Below, piece after piece: positions 53,895-64,000 of a stretch of DNA of 64,000 nt. Position 1 is the stretch's first letter, and each line of letters opens with the position of its first letter. The stretch covers positions 1,736,001-1,800,000 of the forward strand of contig NZ_JAFJYC010000001.1 of the NCBI RefSeq assembly GCF_018777395.1, read 5' to 3'. Position numbers and translations under genes: made by a program. Source of the DNA: Candidatus Sodalis endolongispinus (GTDB lineage: Bacteria > Pseudomonadota > Gammaproteobacteria > Enterobacterales > Enterobacteriaceae). The notes below the pieces were generated by a model that was not told the DNA's origin, did no database searches, and saw only the letters and a program-made list of their open reading frames with translations.

Positions 53895-54443
53895 TCAGGA
53901 GCGCTGCGGCGCCTGTTTGGCGGATAATTGCGCTAAATCGCCGGCAAAGGCAGAAACTTGCTGCCAATCGGTATATTCCACTTCTTTGGTGCGATCGGTT
54001 TCACCGCCGGTCATGCGCATGATCATCTGGATCATTACCCGATCAAACCAGCGATAGCGCGGATAACACAACGCACCCGCAAATACGGCGCAAAGATCGG
54101 GACGCCAGGGCGTTTTCGCCAAAAATTTCCGGGTATAGGCATTGGTGGCCGGGGTGCGCTTATCGGGTTTGCGCGCCGTCAAATTGACGGCATAAAACGC
54201 GTTGGGAATACTGTACAGCCAATCGAGCTGCTGCGCGATAAAGCGGTCAAGATCCGCGGCAAAACGGCCATAGCGAATCGACGCGCCCACTACCACCCGC
54301 TTATAACGCTGCAGATCGAGATCCTGTGCGAGGCGCAGATCGACCACATCACATTCGCAGCAATCGGTCAAATGGGCCGCAATCGCGCGCGCAATTTTGT
54401 GCGTTTGGCCATCATGGCTCAAATAGAGAATCAACGTTTTCAT
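53895..54443 (-). CDS. hemG: Menaquinone-dependent protoporphyrinogen oxidase
   Basis: ATG 54443 (MKTLILYLSHDGQTHKIARA) gives 182 residues, compared with 181 in E. coli. It is a long-chain flavodoxin-like protein with the FMN phosphate loop SHDGQTHK, VVVGASIRYGRF and PNAFYAVNLTARKPDKRTP. HemG oxidises protoporphyrinogen IX to protoporphyrin IX in heme synthesis, feeding electrons to quinones at the inner membrane. It lies 13 bases from trkH, as in E. coli, and is followed by the rRNA operon. Intact. Confidence 0.96.
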   Translation of the reverse strand: MKTLILYLSHDGQTHKIARAIAAHLTDCCECDVVDLRLAQDLDLQRYKRVVVGASIRYGRFAADLDRFIAQQLDWLYSIPNAFYAVNLTARKPDKRTPATNAYTRKFLAKTPWRPDLCAVFAGALCYPRYRWFDRVMIQMIMRMTGGETDRTKEVEYTDWQQVSAFAGDLAQLSAKQAPQRS

Positions 54444-54456
54444 GGTAAACCTTGTA

Positions 54457-55908
54457 TCACTCACGCCAAAAGGTTGGCGTAAACAGGACCAATAAGGTGA
54501 ATACCTCCAGACGGCCAAACAGCATGGTCAGGATGAGTATCCACTTGGCCACCGCATTCATGGAGGTAAAGTTATCGGCCACGACACCCAGGCCGGGCCC
54601 GAGGTTGTTCAGCGTTGCCGCCACCGCCGCGAAGGCGGAAAAGTTATCGACGCCGGTGGCGACTACCGCCAGCATACTGAGGATAAACACTAGCGCATAA
54701 GCGGAAAAAAACCCCCAAACTGCTTCCAGAATCCGCTCAGGCAGCGCCCGGTTACCCAGTTTGATGGTGTAAACCGCGTTTGGATGCACTAAGCGTTTCA
54801 GTTCACGCGAACCCTGCAAATAGAGCAGCAAAATGCGGATCACCTTTAATCCGCCCCCTGTGGAACCGGCGCAGCCGCCGATAAACGCTGAACAAAGGAG
54901 TAATATCGGCAAAAACAACGGCCATTGGGCGATGCTGTCGGTGGTAAACCCGGCGGTGGTCGCCATGGAAACCACTTGAAAAAACGCCTGATTAAGCGTT
55001 TGCAGGCTGTTAGCGTAAACGTCGTAACGCCAAAGAATCAAAATACAGATCACCACCAGCGTTAACTGTACCGAAATAAACATGCGAAATTCGGGATCTC
55101 GCCAGTAGACTTTCAGATTGTGGCCGTTAAGAGCGGCAAAATGGAGACCGTAGTTGCAACCGGATATCAGTAAAAATACGGCGACAATCGTATTGATTAG
55201 CGGACTGTGATAATAACCGATACTCGCGTCGTGGGTGGAAAAACCGCCGATGGCAATGGTGGAAAAACTGTGGCTTATCGCATCGAACGCCGACATACCC
55301 GCGCCCCACAGCGCCAGAGCGCAGGCAATGGTCAGCGCCACATAGATGAGCCATAAGGTCTTGGCGGTTTCAGCGATACGCGGGCGCATTTTGTTGTCTT
55401 TCAGCGGACCGGGCATTTCCGCGCGGTACAGCTGCATGCCGCCAACGCCGAGAATTGGCAGAATCGCCACCGCCAGCACAATGATCCCCATGCCGCCAAA
55501 CCACTGTAACATCTGTCGGTAAAACAAAATGGCGTGAGGAAAGGTATCCAGTCCCACCAGCGCGGTGGCGCCGGTGGTAGTCAGCCCTGAAAAGGATTCA
55601 AAGAACGCATCGGTGACCGACAAATTGGGATGTTCGGCAAATAAAAACGGCAACGCACCCACACTACCCAAAACGGTCCAAAACAGCACCACAATGAGAA
55701 ATCCTTCGCGAGATTTTAATTCGCTTTTTTGACGACGGTTCGGAAACCACAGCAAAAGTCCAATAGCCTGTGCGCAAAAAAATGTTTGCGCGAAAGCGCT
55801 GCCGGCACCATCCCGATAGATCAAGGCCACCAGGCCGGGAATAATCATAGTCACCGAGAACAAGATGACAAGCAGGCCCACGATGCGGGTTATGGTGCGA
55901 AAATGCAT
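54457..55908 (-). CDS. trkH: Trk system potassium uptake protein TrkH
   Basis: The 483-residue membrane protein has the same length as E. coli TrkH and about ten membrane helices, starting MHFRTITRIVGLLVILFSVT. The four pore-loop glycine motifs (for example ESFSGLTTTGATAL, SFSTIAIGGFSTHD, MATTAGFTTDS and LNNLGPGLG) are intact. With TrkA it imports potassium using ATP/proton motive force. It is followed by hemG and preceded by the broken yigZ, the E. coli order pepQ-yigZ-trkH-hemG. Confidence 0.97.
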   Translation of the reverse strand: MHFRTITRIVGLLVILFSVTMIIPGLVALIYRDGAGSAFAQTFFCAQAIGLLLWFPNRRQKSELKSREGFLIVVLFWTVLGSVGALPFLFAEHPNLSVTDAFFESFSGLTTTGATALVGLDTFPHAILFYRQMLQWFGGMGIIVLAVAILPILGVGGMQLYRAEMPGPLKDNKMRPRIAETAKTLWLIYVALTIACALALWGAGMSAFDAISHSFSTIAIGGFSTHDASIGYYHSPLINTIVAVFLLISGCNYGLHFAALNGHNLKVYWRDPEFRMFISVQLTLVVICILILWRYDVYANSLQTLNQAFFQVVSMATTAGFTTDSIAQWPLFLPILLLCSAFIGGCAGSTGGGLKVIRILLLYLQGSRELKRLVHPNAVYTIKLGNRALPERILEAVWGFFSAYALVFILSMLAVVATGVDNFSAFAAVAATLNNLGPGLGVVADNFTSMNAVAKWILILTMLFGRLEVFTLLVLFTPTFWRE

Positions 55909-55951
55909 GTCTGCACTATCCTTAATGATTACACAATTCAGGGGGAAGGCA

Positions 55952-56558
55952 TTATTGTGAAACAGGCGTTAATTGCAATGCGCCGCGGCTGAGATCGCGC
56001 AGTTTATCATTGGCCACCGCAATGCGATGCAGAGGTATCTCGAGGGTGAGTATAATCGATTCCTGATATTCCCCTGCAACGATTAGCCCTTCAGCCTGCT
56101 GTATCGCGGCCTCGACCCAGGCTAACTGCGGATAATGGCAGCGCAGCACGAAACGCCGGCGCGGAATACGCGCTAGCCGAGAAACCCGTTTCAGCGCCTG
56201 CTGAACCCCGCCACCGTAGGCTTTGACCAGTCCACCGGTACCCAGGTGGATTCCACCATAATAACGCACCACTACCGCAGTGATTTCCCCGAGACCGCTT
56301 CCATCCAGCTGGCTTGCCGGCGGTGCCCGAGGGCTCTCCATCATCGGAGAACCCACGCAGGCGGGAGTCCGCGGGCGGACCGGCGATATACGCCCAGCAG
56401 TGATGCGCGGCCGCCGGATTCTGCTGGCGACAGTGCAGAATATAGGCTTTGGCGGCGTCGGTTCCCTGAGTGGGGGACAGTAACGTGATAAAACGGCTTT
56501 TTTTTATTTCCGCCGTCAGCGGGACTTCTGCCGCCGGTGCAAACCATGACGTCGTCAT
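55952..56558 (-). pseudogene. yigZ: YigZ (IMPACT family), frameshifted
   Basis: The first frame ([33 protein letters not shown] and FSDDGEPSGTAGKP) breaks at about 56300; the next frame has LDGSGLGEITAVVVRYYGG and GTGGLVKAYGGGVQQAL. About four family residues (MLAQ-like) are lost with the shift, which fits a deletion of about ten or eleven bases. YigZ is a conserved protein of unknown role in translation or stress control. Its ATG overlaps the pepQ stop region, as in E. coli. Confidence 0.88.
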
Positions 56559-57889
56559 GCCAATTTCAGCGCGCGCGTCATATTTTCGATGTGATTGTCA
56601 CGAATAACGATATTGTCCTCAATGCGGATACCGCCGTAAGGCTTAAAGCTTTCAATACGCGACCAGTTGAAATGACGGCCGAAGGCGCCGGCGCGCCAAG
56701 GGGCCAGCAACGACTCGATAAAATAAAGACCGGGCTCGACAGTCAACACCATCCTCGGCTGCAGCACGCGCGTGCAGCGCAAATGAGGATAGCGAGACGG
56801 CGGCGCCAGAGAAGTGCCGCTATCATCTTGCATAAAACCGGCGACATCGTGCACTTGCAACCCCAGCGGATGACCTAACCCGTGAGGCAGGAACGGCACG
56901 GTTACGCCCTCCGTCACCATCGCATCCTCACTCAAGCCACTGACGATATCAAACTGCTTTAAGAGCTTGGCGATTCTGCCGTACATCTGCAGATGATAGT
57001 CGATGTAGTTGATACCGGTTTCGATGGTGGCGATAAGCGCCTGCTGCTCACTATTCATCGCCGCGATAAGCGCTGCGAAATCGCTGTCTTTGTGCGTCGC
57101 ATAGGTACGGGTCAGGTCGGCGGCGTAACCGTTATATTCGGTGCCGGCATCGATCAGGAAACTCAGTACGTGTTCCGGTGTGCGCTGATCTAGGCGGGTG
57201 TAATGCAACACCGCCGCATGTTCATTCAGGGAGATAATACTATCATAAGGCACATCGGTATCGCGGTGGCCGCACGCGCTGAGATAGGCGATATTGATAT
57301 CGAATTCGCACATGCCGGACAAGAAGGCCTCTTTCGCCGCCCGATGACCGTTTACCGCTGATTTTTGCGCCTCGCGCATGCAGGCAAGCTCATAGTCGGT
57401 TTTGTAGGCGCGATGGAAATGCAGATAATCCAGTACCGGCTGCGGGTTGATGTATTCACGTTCAATTCCCAGCCGGGAGGCCCGCTGCGGCGCCGATCCC
57501 AGATAGGCCACGTTATCGCGCGGCAGTAACAGCGCGTCAATCTCGTCTGGATCGGCGAACGGCACGATATCCACATACGGCGTCCAAAAACTGTCCGGCA
57601 ACGGTTCCACGAGGTACCAATAATCTACCGGCAGGTAATACCAGAGTTTCGGCTTGTTAACCCCATCGACCCACAGCCAGCAGTGCTGCACGCCGGTAAC
57701 CGGCAACCAGGCTTTAAACTGTGGATTGACTTTAAACGGGTAGTCATGATCATCGAGAAAGCGGCCAATTGGCTCGCCGGCATGGATCAGTAATCCCTCC
57801 AGCCGCTGGCGCTGTAATATTTCCCGGGTTCGCTGTTGGAGTGTAGCGAGGTGATCCTGGTAAAGCGAAGAAAGCGATTCCATGTTCAA
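56555..57889 (-). CDS. pepQ: Xaa-Pro dipeptidase
   Basis: The 444-residue protein carries the metallopeptidase M24 ligands: [20 protein letters not shown] (two Asp), [13 protein letters not shown] (His), TVEPGLYF (Glu) and [10 protein letters not shown] (Glu). PepQ cleaves dipeptides with C-terminal proline and also hydrolyses some organophosphates. ATG 57889 or, two codons later, 57883 could be used ([15 protein letters not shown]). It overlaps yigZ by four bases. In E. coli fadB diverges from it; here fadBA is absent and fre lies upstream. Confidence 0.97.
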   Translation of the reverse strand: MNMESLSSLYQDHLATLQQRTREILQRQRLEGLLIHAGEPIGRFLDDHDYPFKVNPQFKAWLPVTGVQHCWLWVDGVNKPKLWYYLPVDYWYLVEPLPDSFWTPYVDIVPFADPDEIDALLLPRDNVAYLGSAPQRASRLGIEREYINPQPVLDYLHFHRAYKTDYELACMREAQKSAVNGHRAAKEAFLSGMCEFDINIAYLSACGHRDTDVPYDSIISLNEHAAVLHYTRLDQRTPEHVLSFLIDAGTEYNGYAADLTRTYATHKDSDFAALIAAMNSEQQALIATIETGINYIDYHLQMYGRIAKLLKQFDIVSGLSEDAMVTEGVTVPFLPHGLGHPLGLQVHDVAGFMQDDSGTSLAPPSRYPHLRCTRVLQPRMVLTVEPGLYFIESLLAPWRAGAFGRHFNWSRIESFKPYGGIRIEDNIVIRDNHIENMTRALKLA

Positions 57890-57988
57890 ACCCTATGCGG
57901 AACGTAATTGACCCATATTACCATAGCGCTCCGCCTGGAACAGCGCCGGCCGCCGCGCGTGTCGCGGCGTTGATACGGTAAACCCGGC

Positions 57989-58690
57989 TTAGATAAAAGC
58001 GAAAGCGTCACCAAAAATGCGTTCGACCACGGCGCTGCGCTCGGCGCAGAAGCGTTCCCGGGCAATTTTTGCCATTTCAAAGCGCCCCGCAATATAGATA
58101 TCGTAGTGTTCCAGAGATCCATAGTCCTGCATCACCGCCATCAGCACGATGCCGGAACGGCCCTGCCAGTGCTCATCCGGCTGTTCCACCACTGGCACCA
58201 CAGACAATTGCGGATGCTGCAGGGTAAGCGATTCCAGCTCGCCTAAATCATACAGATGATCCCGCTCGCGCCCCCCCCAGTATATCGCCACTTTTCGCTC
58301 TGGCTGGCGCGCCAGCACCGTTAATAAAATCGAGCGCGCGTAAGAGAAGCCGGTGCCACCGGCGATCAGCACGATAGGCCGGTCGGTATCATCACGTAGC
58401 CAGGCTTCGCCCTGCGGAACTTCGACGGTGATTTCCCTCTCCTTCAGGATACGATCCATGACGGCCATCGCATACAAATTGAGTTCGGAAGCACCGATAT
58501 GCAGCTCGATAAACGTGGTTTCCATGGGCGTCGACGCCAGGGAAAAAGGCCGTTTATCACGTTCGTCCATTACCACCATCAGGTACTGACCGGCGCGGAA
58601 GTGAAAAGCCGCTTCCGGAGCCAGCCGTACGCGGTAAACGGTATCAGTGATGGCATCCACGGAAGAGACCTTACAGGTCAATGTTGTCAT
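57989..58690 (-). CDS. fre: NAD(P)H-flavin reductase
   Basis: ATG 58690 ([20 protein letters not shown]) with GAGGGACTGC upstream gives 233 residues, like E. coli Fre. The flavin-binding RPFSLASTP and the nucleotide-binding [13 protein letters not shown] are intact, as is [14 protein letters not shown]. Fre reduces free flavins, supporting reductive iron release and radical enzymes. It follows ubiD on the same strand, as in E. coli. Confidence 0.96.
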   Translation of the reverse strand: MTTLTCKVSSVDAITDTVYRVRLAPEAAFHFRAGQYLMVVMDERDKRPFSLASTPMETTFIELHIGASELNLYAMAVMDRILKEREITVEVPQGEAWLRDDTDRPIVLIAGGTGFSYARSILLTVLARQPERKVAIYWGGRERDHLYDLGELESLTLQHPQLSVVPVVEQPDEHWQGRSGIVLMAVMQDYGSLEHYDIYIAGRFEMAKIARERFCAERSAVVERIFGDAFAFI

Positions 58691-58745
58691 GCAGTCCCTC
58701 TGTCGGGTCATTAAGCAATTTGCCACAGGCGCCGCGCACATTACA

Positions 58746-60230
58746 TTACGACGCGTGATCATTTTTCAGGATAGCCAGTTGGTCCCAAATAGCGTCAACG
58801 CGCTCGCGTACCGTCCGATCCATTTCGATCGGTGTGCCCCATTCACGCTGCGTTTCTCCCGGCCATTTATTTGTCGCGTCCATGCCCATTTTCGATCCCA
58901 ACCCGGAAACCGGCGAAGCGAAATCCAGATAGTCTATCGGCGTATTTTCCATCAAAACAGTATCGCGTGCCGGATCCATTCGGGTGGTCATCGCCCAAAT
59001 CACGTCTTTCCAATTACGTGCATCAATATCATCATCGCATACGATAACAAATTTGGTATATATGAATTGACGGAGGAAAGACCAGACGCCCATCATCACC
59101 CGCTTGGCGTGACCGGCATATTGTTTTTTGATAGTCACCACCGCCAGGCGGTAGGAGCACCCTTCCGGCGGCAAATAGAAATCCACGATTTCTGGAAATT
59201 GCTTCTGCAAAATAGGCACGAAGACTTCATTGAGCGCTTCGCCCATCACCGCGGGTTCATCGGGGGGACGACCGGTATAGGTTGAGTGGTACAGCGCATC
59301 GCGCCGCTGGGTGATATGGGTAATGGTAAAGACCGGAAAGCGGTCTGTTTCGTTGTAATAGCCGGTATGATCGCCATAGGGCCCTTCCGTCGCCGTTTCG
59401 CCCGCCTCCAGATAACCTTCCAATACGATCTCGGCGCTGGCCGGCACTTCTAAATCGCAGGAAACGCACTTGACCACTTCGGTTTTGTTGCCGCGTAGCA
59501 GGCCTGCGAAAGCGTATTCGGAAAGTGCATCGGGCACCGGCGTTACCGCGGCCAGGATCGTCGCCGGATCGGCGCCAAGAGCGACCGCGACCGGGAAGCG
59601 TTGACCAGGATTTTGCTGCGTCCATTCCTGGAAATCCAGCGCGCCGCCGCGGTGAGAAAGCCAGCGCATGATAACCTTATTTTTGCCCAGCACTTGCTGG
59701 CGGTAGATACCGAGGTTTTGCCGTTCATTGTGCGGCCCGCGGGTTACCGTAATCCCCCAGGTGATGAGCGGTGCGGCGTCGCCGGGCCAACAGTGCATGA
59801 CCGGAATACGGCCGAGATCCACATCCTCCCCCTGCCAGATTTGTTCCTGGCAAGGCGCAGAGTTCAGCCGTTTGGTCGGCATATGCAGCACCTGACGAAA
59901 TTGGGGAACTTTGTCCAGCAGGTCGCGAAAGCCCTTGGGCGGCTCCGGCTCTTTTAGAAACGCCAGCAGTTTGCCCACATCTCGCAAAGCGTTAACACTC
60001 TCCTGCCCCATGCCAAGCGCCACCCGGTCAGGGGTGCCGAACAAATTGCACAGCACCGGCATGGTGTACCCTTTCGGGTTTTCAAACAGCAGCGCCGGAC
60101 CGCCGGCGCGCAGCGTACGGTCGGCGATTTCCGTCATTTCCAGATAGGGATCAATGGGCAAGCTGATTCGTTTTAATTCCCCCCGCTGCTCCAGCAGGGC
60201 AAGGAAGTCGCGCAAGTCACGGTATTTCAT
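58746..60230 (-). CDS. ubiD: 4-hydroxy-3-polyprenylbenzoate decarboxylase
   Basis: The 494-residue protein matches E. coli UbiD (497). [20 protein letters not shown] and [18 protein letters not shown] (with the conserved metal/prFMN-binding Glu and His) are intact. It decarboxylates polyprenyl hydroxybenzoate in ubiquinone synthesis, using prenylated FMN made by UbiX, which is not in this window. ATG 60230 is the start. It diverges from rfaH. Confidence 0.97.
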   Translation of the reverse strand: MKYRDLRDFLALLEQRGELKRISLPIDPYLEMTEIADRTLRAGGPALLFENPKGYTMPVLCNLFGTPDRVALGMGQESVNALRDVGKLLAFLKEPEPPKGFRDLLDKVPQFRQVLHMPTKRLNSAPCQEQIWQGEDVDLGRIPVMHCWPGDAAPLITWGITVTRGPHNERQNLGIYRQQVLGKNKVIMRWLSHRGGALDFQEWTQQNPGQRFPVAVALGADPATILAAVTPVPDALSEYAFAGLLRGNKTEVVKCVSCDLEVPASAEIVLEGYLEAGETATEGPYGDHTGYYNETDRFPVFTITHITQRRDALYHSTYTGRPPDEPAVMGEALNEVFVPILQKQFPEIVDFYLPPEGCSYRLAVVTIKKQYAGHAKRVMMGVWSFLRQFIYTKFVIVCDDDIDARNWKDVIWAMTTRMDPARDTVLMENTPIDYLDFASPVSGLGSKMGMDATNKWPGETQREWGTPIEMDRTVRERVDAIWDQLAILKNDHAS

Positions 60231-60412
60231 AGCTTCATCGGGAACGTTATTTATACTGCATTATAAGATCTGTTTATCAGCCTTGCTGGTCTTTTGTCAA
60301 AGATCGGTAAAATAAGCCGCCCTGACGGCCCGACAGCGGCGGCGTCCGGTGCTATATATATGTTATGGCTTTTGCTATGCTGAGACTTCGATGAGATAGG
60401 TAAATTGTTACT

Positions 60413-60904
60413 ATGGAAGCTTGGTATTTATTGTATTGTAAACGTGGACAATTATTGCGTGCTAAAGAACATCTTGAACGGCATGTCGTAGCCTGTTTGA
60501 CGCCGATGGTCACTCTGGAGAAAATTATCCGGGGCAAGCGCACAGAAAGCTGAGAGCCGCTGTTTCCAAACTATCTTTTTATCGAGTTTGATCCAGAAAC
60601 GATCCATACAACCACCATCAGCGCGACCCGCGGCGTAAGCCACTTCGTCCGCTTCGTCAGTCTGCCGGTAATTATCCCTGCGGAGGTCATTGAGAGTCTG
60701 CGCGACCATCGTTTTGACAACGTGACCGACCCCGAGACACCTTTATCCGGCGATAAGGTCGTGATCACCGCCGGGGTGTTTGAAGGGCTGCAGGCTATTT
60801 ATACCGAACCCGACGGTGAAGCGCGCTCAATGCTGTTGCTGAATCTGTTGAATAAACAGGTTTATCAAAGTCTGGATAATCGCCTGTTTCAGAAAATGCA
60901 GTAG
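60413..60904 (+). pseudogene. rfaH: RfaH antitermination factor, one TGA codon
   Basis: ATG 60413 begins MEAWYLLYCKRGQLLRAKEH, and the NusG-like N domain continues to TLEKIIRGKRTES. A TGA at 60551-60553 (codon 47) falls before [15 protein letters not shown], where E. coli has Ser. The frame then continues to 60904 with [17 protein letters not shown] and [16 protein letters not shown] and the C-domain, 163 codons in all. RfaH binds ops-containing RNA polymerase at LPS, capsule and related operons and prevents termination. One point change seems to be the only lesion. tatD, next to it in E. coli, is missing. Confidence 0.93.
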
Positions 60905-61044
60905 CCCGTTTTGGCGCGGCCGAGACATCGCTTGCCGCGCACGGTGTACAACGCCGGAAAACCTGACCACTGCAACCACTTACAGCCCCAGCCGCCCTCG
61001 TCCTGACCGACAGCGCTGCAGCGCAGGTAACGGCGTTACTCAGG

Positions 61045-61806
61045 CTAATCTTCTTCGGGATCGTCCTCTTCCTCATCGCCTTTGCGCCCTTTACCCACAT
61101 AGAAGCGGGCGAAGAAAACGCCGATTTCAAACAGCAGGTACATGGGTATCGCCAATAGCGTCTGAGAAAACACGTCCGGCGGCGTCAGCAACATACCAAC
61201 GACAAAAGCGCCGACGAGCACATAGGGCCGCTTCTTGCACAGATCATCCGGCGTCACCACGCCGCTCCAGCACAGCAGGACGATAGCTACCGGCACTTCA
61301 AAAGACACCCCAAATGCCATAAATAATGCCATGACGAAATCGAGATAGTTATTAATATCGGTCGCGATAAGCACGCCGCGCGGGGCGGTATGCGCGAAGA
61401 AACTGAAGGACAGCGGGAAGACGACAAAATAGGCGAATGCCATACCGGCGTAAAATAGCAGGGTGCTGGAGAACAACAGCGGCATCATCAGCCGGAGTTC
61501 ATGTTTGTACAGCGCGGGAGCAACGAACGCCCACACTTGATAGAGCAGCAGCGGCGCGGAGACAAATACCGAGACGATGATAGTCAGCTTGATTGGCGTA
61601 AAGAACGGCGACGCGACATCCGTCGCGATCATGCTGGCGCCCGCCGGTAGCTGTTTTATAAGCGGTGCGGATATCAGCTGATAAATATCGTTAGCGAAAT
61701 ATATCAGCGCCAGAAAGACCACCAGCACGCTGAGTATGCAGTAAAGTAACCGCTTGCGCAGTTCGATTAAGTGACTGATCAGGGGTTGGGTATCATCAAC
61801 GGCCAT
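61045..61806 (-). CDS. tatC: Sec-independent protein translocase TatC
   Basis: The 253-residue protein has six membrane helices. Its N-terminal [20 protein letters not shown] is the conserved cytosolic start ([10 protein letters not shown]). The first periplasmic loop has the [22 protein letters not shown] segment in part, and FGVSFEVPV with the conserved Glu in the fourth-helix region is present. TatC is the core receptor for twin-arginine proteins. It is four bases after tatB, and the tail is acidic (EEDDPEED). Confidence 0.97.
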   Translation of the reverse strand: MAVDDTQPLISHLIELRKRLLYCILSVLVVFLALIYFANDIYQLISAPLIKQLPAGASMIATDVASPFFTPIKLTIIVSVFVSAPLLLYQVWAFVAPALYKHELRLMMPLLFSSTLLFYAGMAFAYFVVFPLSFSFFAHTAPRGVLIATDINNYLDFVMALFMAFGVSFEVPVAIVLLCWSGVVTPDDLCKKRPYVLVGAFVVGMLLTPPDVFSQTLLAIPMYLLFEIGVFFARFYVGKGRKGDEEEDDPEED

Positions 61807-61809
61807 GGA

Positions 61810-62571
61810 TTAGCGATCATTATTCAGTGGAGAAGTGGACGAAGCCGGCCGCGTGGCGGTTGCCTCCCTGCCGGATTCTTCTTGTGCCGGCGCGGCGGGT
61901 GCCGAAGCCGGGGTGGCCGGGTTGGCGACCGAATCAACCGACGCGGAGGCCATCGCGCCCGGCGAGGTCGGAGAGGCATTAGCCCCAGCGGCGACCGGCT
62001 GGACGGTTTCGGAGGCCGCGGTCTGGGCAGTCGGGTCAGCAACTGGATCCGCCGGCGTGGAGGGTCTGGCGGCCGGCTGGACGGTTTCGTAGGCCGCGGT
62101 CTGAGCAGTCGGGTCTACAACTGATTCGGCCGCCGCAGAGGCCGCGACGCTTGGCGCCATTGGCGGCGCTTCTGCCTGACGATCGCCCTCCGCCGGTGTC
62201 ACGCCATCATGCAACGCCTCTGGATCGGTGACTAACGGGTTATGGATAGTATGCGGCTCAGCCGGTTCCAGTGTGGCGCTGTTGATACCTTTGAATTCTT
62301 TCTTCATGGATTCCGCCGCTTCACGCAGCTCCTCCATTGACGCTTTCAGTTCCGGCGACAGATTGTTTTTACTGGCCTCTTCGACTTTTTTCAGGCTGTC
62401 CTGCAGCTTAAGCTCCTGCGTTAATTCGTTCTGCACCGTCGAAGCCATGGATCGTATTGCCCGGATCCACCCAGCCACCGTCCTGACCGCAACCGGCAAG
62501 CGTTCAGGACCCAGCACCACCAGTCCGATAACGAACACCAACATCAGCTCACCAAATCCAATATCGAACAC
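61810..62571 (-). CDS. tatB: Sec-independent protein translocase TatB with repetitive C-terminus
   Basis: The 253-residue protein begins [20 protein letters not shown] with the membrane helix, the GPERLP turn and an amphipathic helix, all typical of TatB. It is about 80 residues longer than E. coli TatB (171). The extension is Pro/Ala/Thr-rich, with two near-repeats of DPTAQTAA(Y/S)ETVQP, 26 codons apart. TatB forms the TatBC receptor. It is three bases from tatA. The tail is likely disordered and variable; the N-terminal half is intact. Confidence 0.95.
   Translation of the reverse strand: MFDIGFGELMLVFVIGLVVLGPERLPVAVRTVAGWIRAIRSMASTVQNELTQELKLQDSLKKVEEASKNNLSPELKASMEELREAAESMKKEFKGINSATLEPAEPHTIHNPLVTDPEALHDGVTPAEGDRQAEAPPMAPSVAASAAAESVVDPTAQTAAYETVQPAARPSTPADPVADPTAQTAASETVQPVAAGANASPTSPGAMASASVDSVANPATPASAPAAPAQEESGREATATRPASSTSPLNNDR
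61995..62151. repeat. Tandem 78-base repeat within tatB
   Basis: Two units start with CCGGCTGGACGGTTTCG at 61995 and 62073, 78 bases apart, both containing AGGCCGCGGTCTG and AGTCGGGTC. They encode the 26-residue repeat in the TatB tail. Confidence 0.8.
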
Positions 62572-62574
62572 GGC

Positions 62575-62841
62575 TTATACCTGCTCTTTATCTTTATTTT
62601 TGGCTTCATCTGGACGTGCCGGGTTGGCTTTCGGCTCAATGGGCGGCGCGGTAAAGTCGGCGTCCTGAGAGGATTTATCCGCCGATGTCGACGTTTTGTT
62701 GTCATCTTCGCCCATGGATTTTTTAAATCCTTTGATTGAGGCGCCCAAATCCGATCCCAGACCACGCAGCTTTTTGGTACCGAATAACAACACCACAATG
62801 GCCGCAATGATTAATAACTGTGTAATGCTGATACCGCCCAT
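62575..62841 (-). CDS. tatA: Sec-independent protein translocase TatA
   Basis: ATG 62841 ([20 protein letters not shown]) gives 88 residues like E. coli TatA; a further ATG at 62856 is out of the family pattern. It has the short membrane helix, the FGTKKLR hinge and the amphipathic helix [17 protein letters not shown]. TatA oligomerises to let folded proteins pass. AAAAGGGGGG-type purine run upstream suits the start. First of the tatABC run, after ubiB. Confidence 0.95.
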   Translation of the reverse strand: MGGISITQLLIIAAIVVLLFGTKKLRGLGSDLGASIKGFKKSMGEDDNKTSTSADKSSQDADFTAPPIEPKANPARPDEAKNKDKEQV

Positions 62842-62893
62842 AACTTTGCCTCTCAAAAGGGGGGTAAAACCCGGGTTATAATTTCAGCGTCGT

Positions 62894-64000
62894 CTACGCG
62901 GTGCGTCTCCAGCCGATAATCCAGCTGACGATACCGGCGGCCATTAGCCAGGCCGGCATGGATCCCTCGTCAGCGCTTTGCGTCATTAAAAACGTGCCGC
63001 TCAGCAGCAGCGTGGCGCCAATGCCGAACAGAAAACGGGATTGGCTCTGCCGTACGTGATTTACCCGCATCTCTACCGACAGGCGATCGACGCTTTTCTG
63101 CAATAAGCGATGCTGCTTGAAACCGTCGTAAACAAGTTCGGGCAACTCGGGCAATTTTTCCGCCCAATAGGGCGCCTTTTCCTTTAATGCACGCAGAATG
63201 GCCGGCAGACCCACCTGATCTTTGATCCAGTCTTCCAGAAAAGGCTTGGCCGTTTTCCATAAATCCAGCTGAGGATAAAGCTGGCGCCCGACGCCTTCAA
63301 TATACAGTAGCGTTTTCTGCAACAACACCAGTTGCGGTTGCACTTCCATATTAAACCGCCGCGCGGTGTTAAAGAGATTCAACAATACGTGGCCAAAAGA
63401 AATTTCCGCCAGCGGTTTTTCAAAAATAGGCTCGCAGACGGTGCGAATAGCGAACTCGAAATCCTCAACATTGGTATCCGGGGGCACCCAGCCGGAGTCC
63501 ACGTGCAACTCCGCTACCTTACGGTAATCGCGATTGAAAAAGGCGATAAAATTTTCCGCCAGATAGCGCTTATCTTCTTTATTCAGCGACACGACAATAC
63601 CACAGTCGATTCCGATATACTGCGGATTCTCAGGATGTTCAAAACTGACAAAAATGTTGCCAGGGTGCATATCGCCGTGAAAAAAACTATCCCGGAAAAC
63701 CTGGGTAAAAAAGACCTGTACCCCGCGTTCCGCCAGCAGCTTCATGTTGGTGCCTTGCTTCTCCAGCGCGGCGACATCATTGACCGGTACGCCATAGATG
63801 CGCTCCATCACCATCATGGTTTCGCTACAGTAATCCGGGTAGACCTCCGGGATATACAGCATCGGGCTACCGTCGAAATTACGTCGGAGCTGAATGGCAT
63901 TGGCCGCTTCACGCAGCAAATTAAGCTCATCAAGCAGTGTCTTTTCATATTCCAGCACAACCTCGACCGGCCGCAGACGTCGTCCGTCCGGCAATAAATG
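62894..64000 (-). CDS. ubiB: UbiB family protein kinase-like protein (3' part)
   Basis: The frame enters from the right window edge and ends at 62894, so about 370 codons are present. The ABC1/UbiB signatures [15 protein letters not shown] and [12 protein letters not shown] (atypical kinase catalytic and metal-binding motifs) are clear. Two C-terminal membrane helices follow ([16 protein letters not shown] and [16 protein letters not shown]). UbiB is needed for ubiquinone synthesis, probably as an ATPase that handles lipid intermediates at the membrane. Its order with tatABC is as in E. coli. No lesion is seen in this part. Confidence 0.96.
   Translation of the reverse strand, partial: HLLPDGRRLRPVEVVLEYEKTLLDELNLLREAANAIQLRRNFDGSPMLYIPEVYPDYCSETMMVMERIYGVPVNDVAALEKQGTNMKLLAERGVQVFFTQVFRDSFFHGDMHPGNIFVSFEHPENPQYIGIDCGIVVSLNKEDKRYLAENFIAFFNRDYRKVAELHVDSGWVPPDTNVEDFEFAIRTVCEPIFEKPLAEISFGHVLLNLFNTARRFNMEVQPQLVLLQKTLLYIEGVGRQLYPQLDLWKTAKPFLEDWIKDQVGLPAILRALKEKAPYWAEKLPELPELVYDGFKQHRLLQKSVDRLSVEMRVNHVRQSQSRFLFGIGATLLLSGTFLMTQSADEGSMPAWLMAAGIVSWIIGWRRTA

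Noticed and set aside
60413..60904. Selenocysteine reading of the rfaH TGA
   Set aside because: RfaH has Ser here in E. coli, has no redox role, and no SECIS-like hairpin was evident just after the codon.

Overview
The window looks like chromosome of a host-associated member of the Enterobacterales, most likely Sodalis or a close relative. Three things point there. The gene order follows Escherichia coli in several long blocks. The rRNA operon carries tRNA-Glu. Many conserved genes are broken by one or a few recent nonsense codons or frameshifts, the usual state of a recently host-restricted symbiont. The genus is inferred from pattern, not from a database search.

Layout. 1-7.1 kb: accA (partial), ldcC (split by an IS fragment), yaeR, tilS, rof, yaeQ and nlpE; ldcC, yaeR, yaeQ and nlpE are broken. 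7.6-11 kb: an AT-richer accessory patch with an unrecognised possible effector-like gene, a full-length IS2-type element and an unrecognised ORF. 11-25.2 kb: yjbJ, lexA with two SOS boxes, plsB, ubiA, ubiC (broken), the yjbEFGH exopolysaccharide operon (yjbF broken), pgi, then a lysine riboswitch and lysC. 25.2-26.9 kb: yjbB. 27-38 kb: an island inserted where E. coli goes almost directly from yjbB to metH. It holds a binding-protein ABC importer with an alkaline-phosphatase-superfamily enzyme and a GntR/UTRA regulator (binding-protein gene split by an IS2-type element), followed by an unrecognised cluster: SDR, DUF1349, Dabb, a 41-codon ORF with a strong ribosome site, a 101-aa protein and a class III aminotransferase. 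38.3-46 kb: metH (many lesions), gntK (frameshift, with an intact GntR operator), edd (one amber codon) and metA (52-codon in-frame deletion). 46.7-47.2 kb: a BamE-like lipoprotein. 47.9-53.9 kb: a complete rRNA operon on the minus strand, promoters P1/P2, 16S, tRNA-Glu, 23S with an intervening sequence in helix 45, 5S, terminator. 53.9-64 kb: hemG, trkH, yigZ (broken), pepQ, fre, ubiD, rfaH (one TGA), tatCBA and ubiB (partial).

Functionally, core functions look intact: SOS control, phospholipid synthesis, lysine/aspartate-family entry, glycolysis, late ubiquinone steps, Tat export, potassium uptake, tRNA and rRNA. Peripheral functions are decaying: lysine decarboxylation, gluconate/Entner-Doudoroff use, de novo methionine synthesis, phosphonate-type uptake and RfaH-controlled surface operons. 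Relative to E. coli, dgkA, dinF, the mal region, fadBA and tatD are absent from their expected places. All three IS2-type copies are defective, and the two that retain orfB share the same internal TGA.
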